A stretch of 7,691 bases of DNA from an uncultured Arcobacter sp. (GTDB taxonomy: Bacteria > Campylobacterota > Campylobacteria > Campylobacterales > Arcobacteraceae). Positions 1-6,836 of this stretch are shown here, one piece after another. The notes beneath the pieces are model-generated. The model was not told the origin of the DNA. It did no database searches and worked only from the letters and a program-made list of their open reading frames with translations. The number at the start of each line of letters is the position of its first letter. The first letter of the stretch is position 1. Made by a program: the position numbers and the translations under genes. The stretch is from positions 1-7,691 of the forward strand of contig CALMBI010000008.1 of assembly GCA_937860115.1 (NCBI GenBank). The letters are read 5' to 3'.

Positions 1-54
1 AGAAGAGTGAGTGGTGCAATGGACGCTAATAAACTTAAAAAATTTATTAGCTAA
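1..54 (+). CDS. Possible 3' end of an unidentified gene
   Basis: The first + strand frame is open from the window edge to a TAA at 52-54 and reads RRVSGAMDANKLKKFIS. The other two + frames hit stops within the first 30 bases. The composition (Lys-rich, mixed polar and hydrophobic) looks like an ordinary protein C-terminus, and a gene ending here would lie tail-to-tail with the radical SAM gene, the two stop codons being 2 bases apart. I do not recognise the protein. Seventeen codons are too few for a firm call, so this could be chance; the sequence to the left of the window would settle it. Confidence 0.38.
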   Translation, partial: RRVSGAMDANKLKKFIS

Positions 55-66
55 CACTATTTTTTT
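25..66 (+). terminator. Weak hairpin with trailing T-run between convergent genes
   Basis: A perfect 9-base inverted repeat, GCTAATAAA (25-33) and TTTATTAGC (43-51), encloses a 9-base loop, and is followed after 8 bases by seven T residues at 60-66. It would lie within the last codons of the + strand gene and could end its transcript. On the minus strand it sits just after the radical SAM gene's TAG but has no T-run behind it. The stem has only two G-C pairs and the T-run is displaced, so it is a poor match to a classical intrinsic terminator. Confidence 0.3.
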
Positions 67-1787
67 GTCACTAAATCTTTTTGTTTTTGTTTTTTGGCAA
101 TATCTTTTTCAACAAAAATGGGCTCTAGTTTCCAAGGGTCAAGTTCAGTATAGTACATCAAAGTGGAATAAGTTGATGGAGTAGGGGTGAAGATTTGGAC
201 TTGTTCGGGACTTAGTTTCAGGTCACTATTTGCAAAGTTTTTAAGATCTTTCATATCTTGTTCACTACATCCAGGATGAGCTGCTATCATATAGTATGTC
301 AAAAATTGTTTTTTTCCACTATCGCGATTGAGTGCTTCAAATTTTGTTTTAAAATCTTTTAAAACATCTTTACTTGGTTTTCCCATCATTTTTAGCACTT
401 TGGTTTCACTGTGTTCAGGTGCAATTTTCATTTGACCACTTACATGGTGAGTAACTATCTCTTTAAGATATTCATCACCATAAAACTTATCTTCATTGAT
501 AAGGTCATATCTGATACCACTATTGACAAACACTTTTTTTACTGTTGGGATTTTTCGTATATTTTGGAGTAAGGTGATATTTCTTTTATGGTTTGGTTTG
601 AGAGTAGGGCAGATTTTGTACTCATCGTGTTTTGGATTTTTATTATTTGGATTAAACATCTTAAATCCTGTACATCGTTTTTCAGGGCAAACTCCTTCTC
701 CTAATTTTTTATCACACTCATAGCCATACATATTTGCTGTAGCTCCACCAACATCACTTATAATCCCTTTCCATTTTGGATTTTTAGTAAACTCTTGTAC
801 TTCATTTAAGATAGATCGTTCACTTCTACTTCGTATTGTTCTCCCTTGATGAACAGAGATGGCACAAAAGTTACACTCTCCATAACATCCGTGATGTGTT
901 GTCACTGAAAATCGTATTGTCTCCATTGCTTTGACTTTACCATCTTTGAGGTAGTATGGATGAACATCCCTTTCATAAGGGAGATCATAAACATTATCAA
1001 TCTCTTTTTCATCCATATAAAATTGTGGAGGATTTTGGATAAGGTATCTGCCATTGTGTTCTTGATATAAACCTTGTGAACTAAGTGGATCATTGTTGTT
1101 ATAAAAAAGATGAAACATCTCTATAAATTTGTATTTATCTTCTTGACACTCTTTGAGGCTTGGAAGTTTGATATACTCATCTTTTGGATCTTTTGCTATA
1201 TAACAAACACCCCTTACATCTTTTGCATCCCCTTTAGTCTTTAGTGCATCTGCAAGCTCAAGGACAGATTTTTCCCCCATCCCATAGATGATATAATCAG
1301 CTTTCGCATCAAAAAGTTGCGATCCTCGTATTTTATTGGTCCAAAAATCATAATGTGCTACTCGTCTAAGACTAGCTTCTATCCCACCAAGAACTATTGG
1401 TACAGTATTTTTAAAATATTGTCTGATAAGGTTTGAATAGATAAGATTAGCCCTATCAGGTCGGCGGGTATTCTGTTCCCCTGGGGTAAAATCATCAGAG
1501 TTTCTAAATTTTTTTAAAGCTGTGTAGTTTGCTACCATAGAGTCCACAAGACCACTACTTACTCCCCAAAAAAGTGTAGGTTCCCCAAGTCGTGTGATAT
1601 CTTTGTCACTAGTATAATCAGGTTGAGCGATGATTCCAACTTTATACCCATTTTGGATTAAAAGTTTACCAATGATTGCCATTCCACTATAAGGAGAATC
1701 GATGTAGGTATCGCCACTTATAAGGATAATATCAAGCTCACTCCAGCCTAATTTTTTAAGTTCTTCTCTGGTCGTAGGGATAAACAT
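57..1787 (-). CDS. ygiQ: YgiQ-family radical SAM protein (UPF0313)
   Basis: This 576-residue protein belongs to the YgiQ (UPF0313) group of radical SAM enzymes, whose substrate is unknown. The N-terminal part shows the family's GDTYIDSPYSGMAIIGK region near residues 25-41. The radical SAM cluster motif CxxxCxxC is C301-C305-C308 in HGCYGECNFCA, expected to hold a 4Fe-4S cluster that cleaves S-adenosylmethionine. A second cysteine group, C358, C367, C372 and C393, follows GGATANMYG and may bind a further metal centre; E. coli YgiQ has a comparable Cys-rich stretch. The protein is shorter than E. coli YgiQ (about 740 residues), consistent with lack of the C-terminal extension; the ending is in-frame and looks natural. 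It should be cytoplasmic. The ATG at 1787 lies 3 bases after the stop of the upstream CBS/GGDEF gene with no clear Shine-Dalgarno sequence, which suggests translational coupling as the last gene of the aspS operon. Confidence 0.93.
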   Translation of the reverse strand: MFIPTTREELKKLGWSELDIILISGDTYIDSPYSGMAIIGKLLIQNGYKVGIIAQPDYTSDKDITRLGEPTLFWGVSSGLVDSMVANYTALKKFRNSDDFTPGEQNTRRPDRANLIYSNLIRQYFKNTVPIVLGGIEASLRRVAHYDFWTNKIRGSQLFDAKADYIIYGMGEKSVLELADALKTKGDAKDVRGVCYIAKDPKDEYIKLPSLKECQEDKYKFIEMFHLFYNNNDPLSSQGLYQEHNGRYLIQNPPQFYMDEKEIDNVYDLPYERDVHPYYLKDGKVKAMETIRFSVTTHHGCYGECNFCAISVHQGRTIRSRSERSILNEVQEFTKNPKWKGIISDVGGATANMYGYECDKKLGEGVCPEKRCTGFKMFNPNNKNPKHDEYKICPTLKPNHKRNITLLQNIRKIPTVKKVFVNSGIRYDLINEDKFYGDEYLKEIVTHHVSGQMKIAPEHSETKVLKMMGKPSKDVLKDFKTKFEALNRDSGKKQFLTYYMIAAHPGCSEQDMKDLKNFANSDLKLSPEQVQIFTPTPSTYSTLMYYTELDPWKLEPIFVEKDIAKKQKQKDLVTKK

Positions 1788-1790
1788 AGT

Positions 1791-3824
1791 TTAGAGTGAG
1801 GTAATCTTATTTTTACCACTTTGTTTAGATTGGTAAAGAGCTTCAGTAACTCGTCTAAGAAGTGTATTCTCATTATCTATATCTAAAAATTCTGTGATCC
1901 CAAAACTTGCTGTTTGTTCATCCTTGATCCCATCAATCTTCATAGTTTGGATAGTTTTTCTTAAATTCTCTGCTAACAACTCTGCTTTATAGAGATTTGT
2001 TTCTGGTAAAATAAGTGCAAAATCCTCTCCAGAAAATCTACCAAAAATATCACAATTTCGTGTAGAATGATCAACTTTTTTTGCTATTTCAGTGATTACA
2101 GTATCACCATGGATGAAGCCATATTTTTCATTGATCAATTTAACATTGTCTATATTAAAAAACATCAAAGTGTATTTTGAATGGTATCTTTTTGTTTTCC
2201 ATAGTGCAATATTGAGTGAATCAAGTAAAAATGACTTATTGTAAATCTTTGTAAGTGGATCGTGTGTCGCATTGAAATAATATTTTTGAGATTCGAGTTT
2301 CTCTTCTGTTACATCTTTTAAGGTAATAATATAATTATCATCTTTTTGATTCAATTTTGTCATATGTACACCAAACACTTTTGGCTCAAAGTTTTTGTAA
2401 TCCATGATTGAAACTGCTTGATCTGTTGTATAGAGTTTACTAATCTCTTCTATCCAATTAAGAGATTTATCTTCAAGTGTAAAAAAATTATGGTGAGCGA
2501 TAAATGTATTGTCAAGAGATATATATTTTTGATTAAATTGATGTAGGTTGTGAACATCAAAAAAATCTAAAAATGCTTTATTTGTAAGTACTATCTCTTT
2601 GCCATTTGTAACAAATATTATTGTACATTGCTGATCTATTACATTTTTTACAATCTCTAATTCTCTTGCTAATTCTCTATTTTTAGTTTGTTCATCAAAA
2701 ATTTTGTTTGTTAATCCAGTGATATCTTGCAAGATAAGTAAGATTGTTTCTGATTGATTTGCAAAATAATAAGAACAATGAAATGAAAAATACATATCAT
2801 CAATCTTTATTTTCTCTTTTATGCAGTGACCTGTATTTTTTATCGCTTCATAAATCTCTGGCCATTTATTATTGTCAATAAGTGTTTCTATAGCTTTATC
2901 TCTAAAGCTACCAAATTTCTTAGTTGCTTTATGGTTCATCCATTGAATAATTTGCTCATTATTATCTTCATGCACTTCGATGATATATTCATCTATAAAA
3001 TTGAGTGTATTTTTTATATTTTTGAGGCGAGATTCCAAAAATTGACTATATGAACCTTTTATATTGTTAGCAATATCTCTCATAGTGATGATGTTTATTG
3101 GTTTATTTGTATCATCATCAGTTATTATGATTCTATTTATTTTATTTGTAGTCATAATATCTACAACACGTTCAAGCGGTGTTGAATATTTTGTACATAT
3201 TACAGGATGGCTCATAACACTCTCTATCGACTCTGTTGTTGGAATTTTTTTATTTGCGATTTTTACTGTATCTCTTTCTGTTAAAATTCCTACAGCTTCT
3301 CCAACTTCATTAAGAGCTATGATAGAGCCAATATTAAATTTTGACATAGTTTCTATTGCATCAAATATTGTATGTCTATATGAAAGGTTGATAAGTTGTT
3401 TTTTATTATCTAAAAATGATGAGATTAAAATATCGGTTTTAAATGAGTTTCCTTCAAGATTTTTTACTAAAATATCTTGCGTTATAACACCTTTAAATAT
3501 CCCATTATCATCTACTACAACTAATCTTTTCACTTCGCTGTCAATCATCATGTGCAATGCAAAATCGATACTTCTTTTTTTATTGATAGTGATTGGAGTT
3601 TTGAAAGTAAAATAATCAACCAAAAGAGTTTCTTGATCGATATCTTGATATAAAACTTCTAAAATATTTCGTTCGCTCAAGATACCAATAGGGGTGTTTG
3701 TCTCATCAACCAATACAAGAACACCTTGATGATTTTGATCCATAAGTTGTATTGCTTCACTAATTGTTGCCTTGTTAGAGATTGCAATATATTCCTTATA
3801 CATCAAATCTTCAAGTATTGTCAT
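1791..3824 (-). CDS. CBS(x4)-PAS-PAS-GGDEF signalling protein, probably catalytically degenerate
   Basis: A 677-residue cytoplasmic sensor with no membrane segments. Four CBS domains come first, roughly residues 5-60, 66-122, 136-190 and 200-255, ending in the usual strand-plus-helix signatures GILSERNIL, GVITQDILV, GILTERDTV and NIITMRDIA. CBS pairs commonly bind adenine nucleotides or SAM. Two PAS-like regions follow (about 272-370, ending LLILQDITG, and 390-508, ending YIITLKDVTEE). A GGDEF fold occupies about 513-677 (HDPLTKIYN, INEKYGFIHGD, SFGITEF, ALYQSKQSGKN). The signature is SGEDF (598-602) rather than GG[DE]EF, and N557 stands where the first metal-binding Asp is expected. The guanine-contacting N565 and D574 remain, as does an RxxD inhibitory-site motif, R589-D592, correctly spaced before SGEDF. 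There is no EAL domain. The domain is therefore more likely a GTP or c-di-GMP binding module than a full cyclase, although weak activity cannot be excluded. The ATG at 3824 follows the aspS stop by 9 bases, so the gene is in the aspS operon. Confidence 0.92.
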   Translation of the reverse strand: MTILEDLMYKEYIAISNKATISEAIQLMDQNHQGVLVLVDETNTPIGILSERNILEVLYQDIDQETLLVDYFTFKTPITINKKRSIDFALHMMIDSEVKRLVVVDDNGIFKGVITQDILVKNLEGNSFKTDILISSFLDNKKQLINLSYRHTIFDAIETMSKFNIGSIIALNEVGEAVGILTERDTVKIANKKIPTTESIESVMSHPVICTKYSTPLERVVDIMTTNKINRIIITDDDTNKPINIITMRDIANNIKGSYSQFLESRLKNIKNTLNFIDEYIIEVHEDNNEQIIQWMNHKATKKFGSFRDKAIETLIDNNKWPEIYEAIKNTGHCIKEKIKIDDMYFSFHCSYYFANQSETILLILQDITGLTNKIFDEQTKNRELARELEIVKNVIDQQCTIIFVTNGKEIVLTNKAFLDFFDVHNLHQFNQKYISLDNTFIAHHNFFTLEDKSLNWIEEISKLYTTDQAVSIMDYKNFEPKVFGVHMTKLNQKDDNYIITLKDVTEEKLESQKYYFNATHDPLTKIYNKSFLLDSLNIALWKTKRYHSKYTLMFFNIDNVKLINEKYGFIHGDTVITEIAKKVDHSTRNCDIFGRFSGEDFALILPETNLYKAELLAENLRKTIQTMKIDGIKDEQTASFGITEFLDIDNENTLLRRVTEALYQSKQSGKNKITSL

Positions 3825-3833
3825 GATCTATAC

Positions 3834-5588
3834 TTATTGTTGTTCTGTTCTTCTTATTCTGATACTTAATTCTTTAAGTTGCTCTGGATCAACTTCACTT
3901 GGCGCTTGTGTTAGTAAACATTGTGCTTTTTGAGTTTTTGGAAATGCTATAACATCTCTAATTGAATCTGTTCTAGCTAAAAGCATAATAAGTCTATCAA
4001 ATCCTAAAGCAAACCCACCATGCGGAGGTGCACCAAATTCTAAAGCATCAAGTAAAAATCCAAATTTTTCTCTAGCCTCTTCATCACTAATTCCCATAAG
4101 TTCAAATACTTTTGATTGGATATCTTGTTTGTGAATTCTTATTGATCCACCACCAAGTTCTGTACCATTAAGTACGATATCGTAAGCAACTGAAGAGATC
4201 TCTTCAAGATCATCAAGATTCTCTAAAGATTTTGGCATTGTAAATGGATGGTGAAGTGCTTTTGTTCTTCCATCTTCCACTTCAAACATTGGAAAATCAA
4301 CAACCCATAAGAATTCATACGTATCTTGTGGGATAATATTCATCTCTTTAGCTAGGAAAAGTCTAAATCTTCCCATATAATCCCAAACAGTTTTCTTATC
4401 TCCAGCTCCAAAAAATACAACATCGCCTTCAACTAAGTTTGTTCTTTTTACGATCTCTTCAAGATCAGCTTCAGAGAAAAATTTTGTAAGTGGACCTTTT
4501 AATCCATCCTCTTTCATTTGGAAGTATCCAAGACCTTTTGCTCCAAATTTTCTTACATAATCTTCAAAAGATTTCATTTGTCTTTTAGAAAAAATATTAT
4601 CTCCATTAGGACATCTTAAAGCTTTGATTCTATTTTTTTTAGGATCTTTTGCAATATCAGCAAAGATCTCATTTGTTGAATTTGCGAAAATATCGATTAC
4701 ATCAACCATTGGCATCTCAAATCTCATATCTGGTTTATCAGATCCATAGATCTCCATAGCATCACTATATGTCATACGATTAAATTTTTTAGGGATCTCA
4801 TGACCTGCAGCTTGGAAAATATTGTAAATCAATTCTTCAGCTACAGCCATAACATCTTCTTGATCACAAAAAGACATCTCAACATCTATTTGAGTAAATT
4901 CTGGTTGTCTATCAGCTCTTAAATCTTCATCTCTAAAACATTTTGCAATTTGGTAGTATCTATCAAATCCACTGACCATTAAAAGTTGTTTGAAAAGTTG
5001 TGGAGATTGTGGCAATGCATAAAACTCACCACCATGAACTCTTGAAGGCACTAGATAATCTCTAGCACCCTCTGGAGTAGATTTTGTTAAAATTGGTGTT
5101 TCAACATCTAAAAACCCTAAGTTATCAAGTGTATTTCTTGCAGCGATTCCAACTTTACTTCTTAATTTAAAAATATTATATGATCTTTCAGTTCTCAGTT
5201 CTAAAAATCTATTTTTAAGTCTTATCTCTTCATTTACTCTTTCGTCCCCTAGTTCAAATGGCATAGGTTTACTTCTATTTTCAATGATAAGATTTTCTAA
5301 GATGATCTCAATTTTGCCAGTTTTTAGTTTTGGATTTTCTAATCCTTCCCCTCTTGCTCGCACCTTTCCTGTTGCTATTAAAACAAATTCATCTCTTACT
5401 TTATCAGCTACTTCCCAAGCACTTTTATTATCAGCAGGGTCACAAACAAGTTGAACTAATCCACCTTTATCTCTTAAGTCTATAAAAATTAATCCACCAT
5501 GATCTCTTCTACTATTTACCCAACCAACTACGGTTACGGTTTGCCCAATATTATTTTCTGTTACATCTGTACAATAATGTGTTCTCAC
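3834..5588 (-). CDS. aspS: Aspartyl-tRNA synthetase, probably non-discriminating (Asp/Asn)
   Basis: AspRS charges tRNA with aspartate in the cytoplasm. All class II landmarks are present: an N-terminal OB-fold anticodon-binding domain (GWVNSRRDHGG to about residue 110), motif 1 around the ETPILTKSTPEGARDY stretch, motif 2 with FRDEDLRADRQPEFTQ (R219, E221), the bacterial GAD insertion in the middle, and motif 3 GFALGFDRL (R532). The length, 584 residues, is normal for bacterial AspRS. An in-frame ATG exists at 5597, but GAGAGG abuts it directly, whereas the GTG at 5588 lies 9 bases after GAGAGG and gives (M)RTHYCTD, the usual family N-terminus, so GTG is preferred. His30 in the RRDHGG loop corresponds to the residue linked to relaxed specificity in Pseudomonas aeruginosa AspRS; with GatCAB this would also supply Asn-tRNA, as in other Campylobacterota. 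It is the first gene of a three-gene operon. Confidence 0.97.
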   Translation of the reverse strand: MRTHYCTDVTENNIGQTVTVVGWVNSRRDHGGLIFIDLRDKGGLVQLVCDPADNKSAWEVADKVRDEFVLIATGKVRARGEGLENPKLKTGKIEIILENLIIENRSKPMPFELGDERVNEEIRLKNRFLELRTERSYNIFKLRSKVGIAARNTLDNLGFLDVETPILTKSTPEGARDYLVPSRVHGGEFYALPQSPQLFKQLLMVSGFDRYYQIAKCFRDEDLRADRQPEFTQIDVEMSFCDQEDVMAVAEELIYNIFQAAGHEIPKKFNRMTYSDAMEIYGSDKPDMRFEMPMVDVIDIFANSTNEIFADIAKDPKKNRIKALRCPNGDNIFSKRQMKSFEDYVRKFGAKGLGYFQMKEDGLKGPLTKFFSEADLEEIVKRTNLVEGDVVFFGAGDKKTVWDYMGRFRLFLAKEMNIIPQDTYEFLWVVDFPMFEVEDGRTKALHHPFTMPKSLENLDDLEEISSVAYDIVLNGTELGGGSIRIHKQDIQSKVFELMGISDEEAREKFGFLLDALEFGAPPHGGFALGFDRLIMLLARTDSIRDVIAFPKTQKAQCLLTQAPSEVDPEQLKELSIRIRRTEQQ

Positions 5589-5597
5589 TATTATCAT

Positions 5598-5603
5598 CCT
5601 CTC
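5598..5603 (-). promoter_or_regulatory. Ribosome binding site that decides the aspS start
   Basis: On the minus strand this reads GAGAGG. It touches the ATG at 5597-5595 with no spacer but is 9 bases from the GTG at 5588-5586. The spacing therefore supports the GTG as the real start. Confidence 0.7.
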
Positions 5604-5658
5604 AAGTTTATAAAAATTTTGCGATTGTAACTAAATGTAGCTAAAAGAGTGGTTTTGT

Positions 5659-5692
5659 ATAATATTTAGGAATAGTAAAGTGTATAAAAAAA
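5659..5692 (-). promoter_or_regulatory. Putative sigma-70 promoter for the aspS operon
   Basis: Reading the minus strand, a seven-T run (5692-5686) and TATACA (5686-5681, 4 of 6 matches to TTGACA) precede TATTAT (5664-5659, 5 of 6 matches to TATAAT) by a 16-base spacer. T-rich sequence upstream of a good -10 with a weak -35 is typical of Campylobacterota promoters. It would give a leader of about 60 bases before the GTG. The intergenic region is AT-rich, so chance matches are likely. Confidence 0.4.
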
Positions 5693-5713
5693 GGCTAAAA
5701 ATGATTGAAATGT

Positions 5714-5735
5714 GTTGGATTTTAACTAATCCAAC
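5714..5735 (-). terminator. Hairpin at the end of corA, possible terminator
   Basis: GTTGGATT (5714-5721) and AATCCAAC (5728-5735) form a perfect 8-base stem with a 6-base loop that includes part of the corA stop codon. In the corA transcript it is followed by ACATTTCAATCATTTTT, so T-rich sequence is present but the run is interrupted and late. It separates corA from the aspS promoter region, the place where a terminator would be expected. Confidence 0.4.
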
Positions 5736-6690
5736 CCTTTCTTTTGAAGATATAAAGTGGTAGTGCTGATGAGATTAACATCAATACAATAGATACGGCA
5801 TATCCATAATCCCAGTGAAGTTCTGGCATAAAATCAAAGTTCATTCCATAGATACTTGCTATAAGTGTTGGAGGAAGAAAAATCACATTTACGATTGTAA
5901 ACATTTTAATAACTTTATTTTGCTCAATACTCAAAACCCCAAGGAAGATATTTTGAAGATAATCGAGTCTTTCAAAATTAAATTCAGTATAGTCAATAAG
6001 TGACTTGATATCTTTTAACATGATTTGAATATCGTGTCTTAGTTTATCTGAGACTTTCATTGATTTTAAAAATGCAGTTAAGATTCTTTGCTTATCTGTA
6101 AGATTTTCTCTGATTTTCATATTAAGATCTTCAAATGCAGAGATCTTTTCAAGTACTTCTTCATCATCATTTTTATAATCTGTAAAGACAAATTTTCGTA
6201 AATTTGTGATATCTCGTGAGAGTTTTTCGATAATATCTGCATCTGCATCTATTCTAATATCTAAAATAGAACAAAAGATATCAAATCCATCTTTGAAATC
6301 ACTTGGTGAACTCTTAAACTTTTTGTTCATCTCATCAAAAGTTTTAAGATCAATATATCGAATAGAGATAAGCAGTTTATTATGTAAGATAAACGATACA
6401 GTTTCATTTTTTGGTGTTAAGTCATTTGATACAAGGAAGTAGCTATTGATCTCAATTTTGTTACTCTCTTCCCAATACCTTGAAGATATTTCAATCTCTT
6501 CAGATTCTTGTTTTGTAGGGAAAAGAATATCAAAGTTTTTTTCTATAAAGTTTTTTTCTTTGATAGTTGGTTGGTGCATATCGATCCAAATAACATTTCG
6601 TTTCATCTCGTCTGTGATGATGTCTAATGATTCTTCAATCTCAACAACTTTGAGCCGATTACTGTTATTTAGTGTATAAAATATAATCAT
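5722..6690 (-). CDS. corA: CorA-type divalent cation (Mg2+/Co2+) transporter
   Basis: CorA proteins form pentameric channels in the inner membrane that import Mg2+ and can carry Co2+ or Ni2+. The 322 residues have the family's architecture: a large charged cytoplasmic N-terminal domain, a long helical region (residues about 150-260), then two C-terminal membrane helices (about 264-281 and 297-315). The signature YGMNF closes the first helix (GMN at 282-284), followed by the short loop with MPELHW and a basic tail KRKGWIS. The length matches the family (about 315-350). An in-frame TTG at 6702 would add four residues but lies in the ribosome binding site GGAGGG, so the ATG at 6690, 4 bases beyond that site, is chosen. 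The gene has intergenic regions on both sides and appears to be transcribed alone, divergent from rpmH. The exact metal cannot be read from the sequence. Confidence 0.95.
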   Translation of the reverse strand: MIIFYTLNNSNRLKVVEIEESLDIITDEMKRNVIWIDMHQPTIKEKNFIEKNFDILFPTKQESEEIEISSRYWEESNKIEINSYFLVSNDLTPKNETVSFILHNKLLISIRYIDLKTFDEMNKKFKSSPSDFKDGFDIFCSILDIRIDADADIIEKLSRDITNLRKFVFTDYKNDDEEVLEKISAFEDLNMKIRENLTDKQRILTAFLKSMKVSDKLRHDIQIMLKDIKSLIDYTEFNFERLDYLQNIFLGVLSIEQNKVIKMFTIVNVIFLPPTLIASIYGMNFDFMPELHWDYGYAVSIVLMLISSALPLYIFKRKGWIS

Positions 6691-6694
6691 CGTA

Positions 6695-6700
6695 CCCTCC
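6695..6700 (-). promoter_or_regulatory. Strong ribosome binding site fixing the corA start
   Basis: GGAGGG on the minus strand, followed by TACG and the ATG at 6690-6688. The alternative upstream TTG (6702-6700) overlaps this site by one base and so is unlikely to be used. Confidence 0.8.
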
Positions 6701-6714
6701 AAAGAATTTTGGCA

Positions 6715-6720
6715 ATGATA
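6715..6720 (-). promoter_or_regulatory. Possible -10 element for corA
   Basis: TATCAT on the minus strand, 5 of 6 matches to TATAAT, 24 bases before the corA ATG. It would give a very short leader that still includes the GGAGGG site. No convincing -35 is visible, so this is only a candidate. Confidence 0.25.
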
Positions 6721-6738
6721 CTCAAATTAAACTTTTTT

Positions 6739-6748
6739 TGCTATAAAT
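6739..6748 (+). promoter_or_regulatory. Putative extended -10 promoter (distal) for the rpmH operon
   Basis: TGCTATAAAT preceded by seven T residues (6733-6739; the last T is shared). A T-run followed by TG, one base and a TATAAT-like hexamer is the pattern described for sigma-70 promoters in Campylobacter and Helicobacter. Transcription would begin near 6754 and give a leader of about 80 bases before rpmH. Confidence 0.5.
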
Positions 6749-6761
6749 GGAGGTTACAAAA

Positions 6762-6771
6762 AGATTAATCT
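6762..6771. repeat. 10-base palindrome AGATTAATCT between the divergent promoters
   Basis: AGATTAATCT is a perfect palindrome, and a related half, CTAATCT, follows at 6774-6780. It lies just upstream of the perfect TATAAT and downstream of the distal rpmH promoter, a position where a bound regulator could affect either. A 10-base AT-rich palindrome can easily arise by chance, so an operator role is only a suggestion. Confidence 0.3.
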
Positions 6772-6779
6772 TACTAATC

Positions 6780-6785
6780 TATAAT
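6780..6785 (+). promoter_or_regulatory. Putative -10 element (proximal) for the rpmH operon
   Basis: A perfect TATAAT on the + strand, 51 bases before the rpmH ATG, giving a leader of about 45 bases. No good -35 lies 16-18 bases upstream; TTACAA at 6754-6759 is 20 bases away. It could act as a second promoter together with the one at 6739-6748. Confidence 0.5.
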
Positions 6786-6823
6786 TAAGTATTTTTTCAC
6801 TAGAATCCCAAACTTATTTTTAA

Positions 6824-6829
6824 AAGGAA
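6824..6829 (+). promoter_or_regulatory. Ribosome binding site of rpmH
   Basis: AAGGAA ends 7 bases before the ATG at 6837. An earlier ATG at 6832 is only 2 bases away and in another frame, so the site picks the rpmH start. Confidence 0.75.
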
Positions 6830-6836
6830 AGATGTC

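Noticed and set aside
1788..1790. A frameshift or fusion between the CBS/GGDEF gene and ygiQ
   Set aside because: Both proteins are complete at the junction: a GGDEF C-terminus ending KNKITSL with TAA, and a normal YgiQ N-terminus from its own ATG.
3064..3615. A 183-codon + strand open frame rich in hydrophobic residues
   Set aside because: It lies wholly opposite the CBS domains of the well-supported minus-strand gene; its hydrophobic look is the antisense reading of polar codons, and no ribosome binding site or family pattern supports it.
5651..5670. Perfect TATAAT on the + strand at 5658-5663
   Set aside because: It points into the 3' end of corA in antisense and overlaps, by near-symmetry, the minus-strand -10 candidate for aspS; no + strand gene follows.
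5815..6679. Three + strand open frames of 62-78 codons opposite corA
   Set aside because: They have no recognisable domains and lie opposite a clear CorA protein; they reflect the codon use of the real gene.
6690..6702. TTG at 6702 as the corA start
   Set aside because: It overlaps the GGAGGG ribosome binding site, whose spacing fits the ATG at 6690.
6691..6836. A chromosomal origin next to rpmH, as in many bacteria
   Set aside because: No DnaA boxes close to TTATCCACA were seen and no dnaA or dnaN is present; in Campylobacterota rpmH is usually not beside dnaA.
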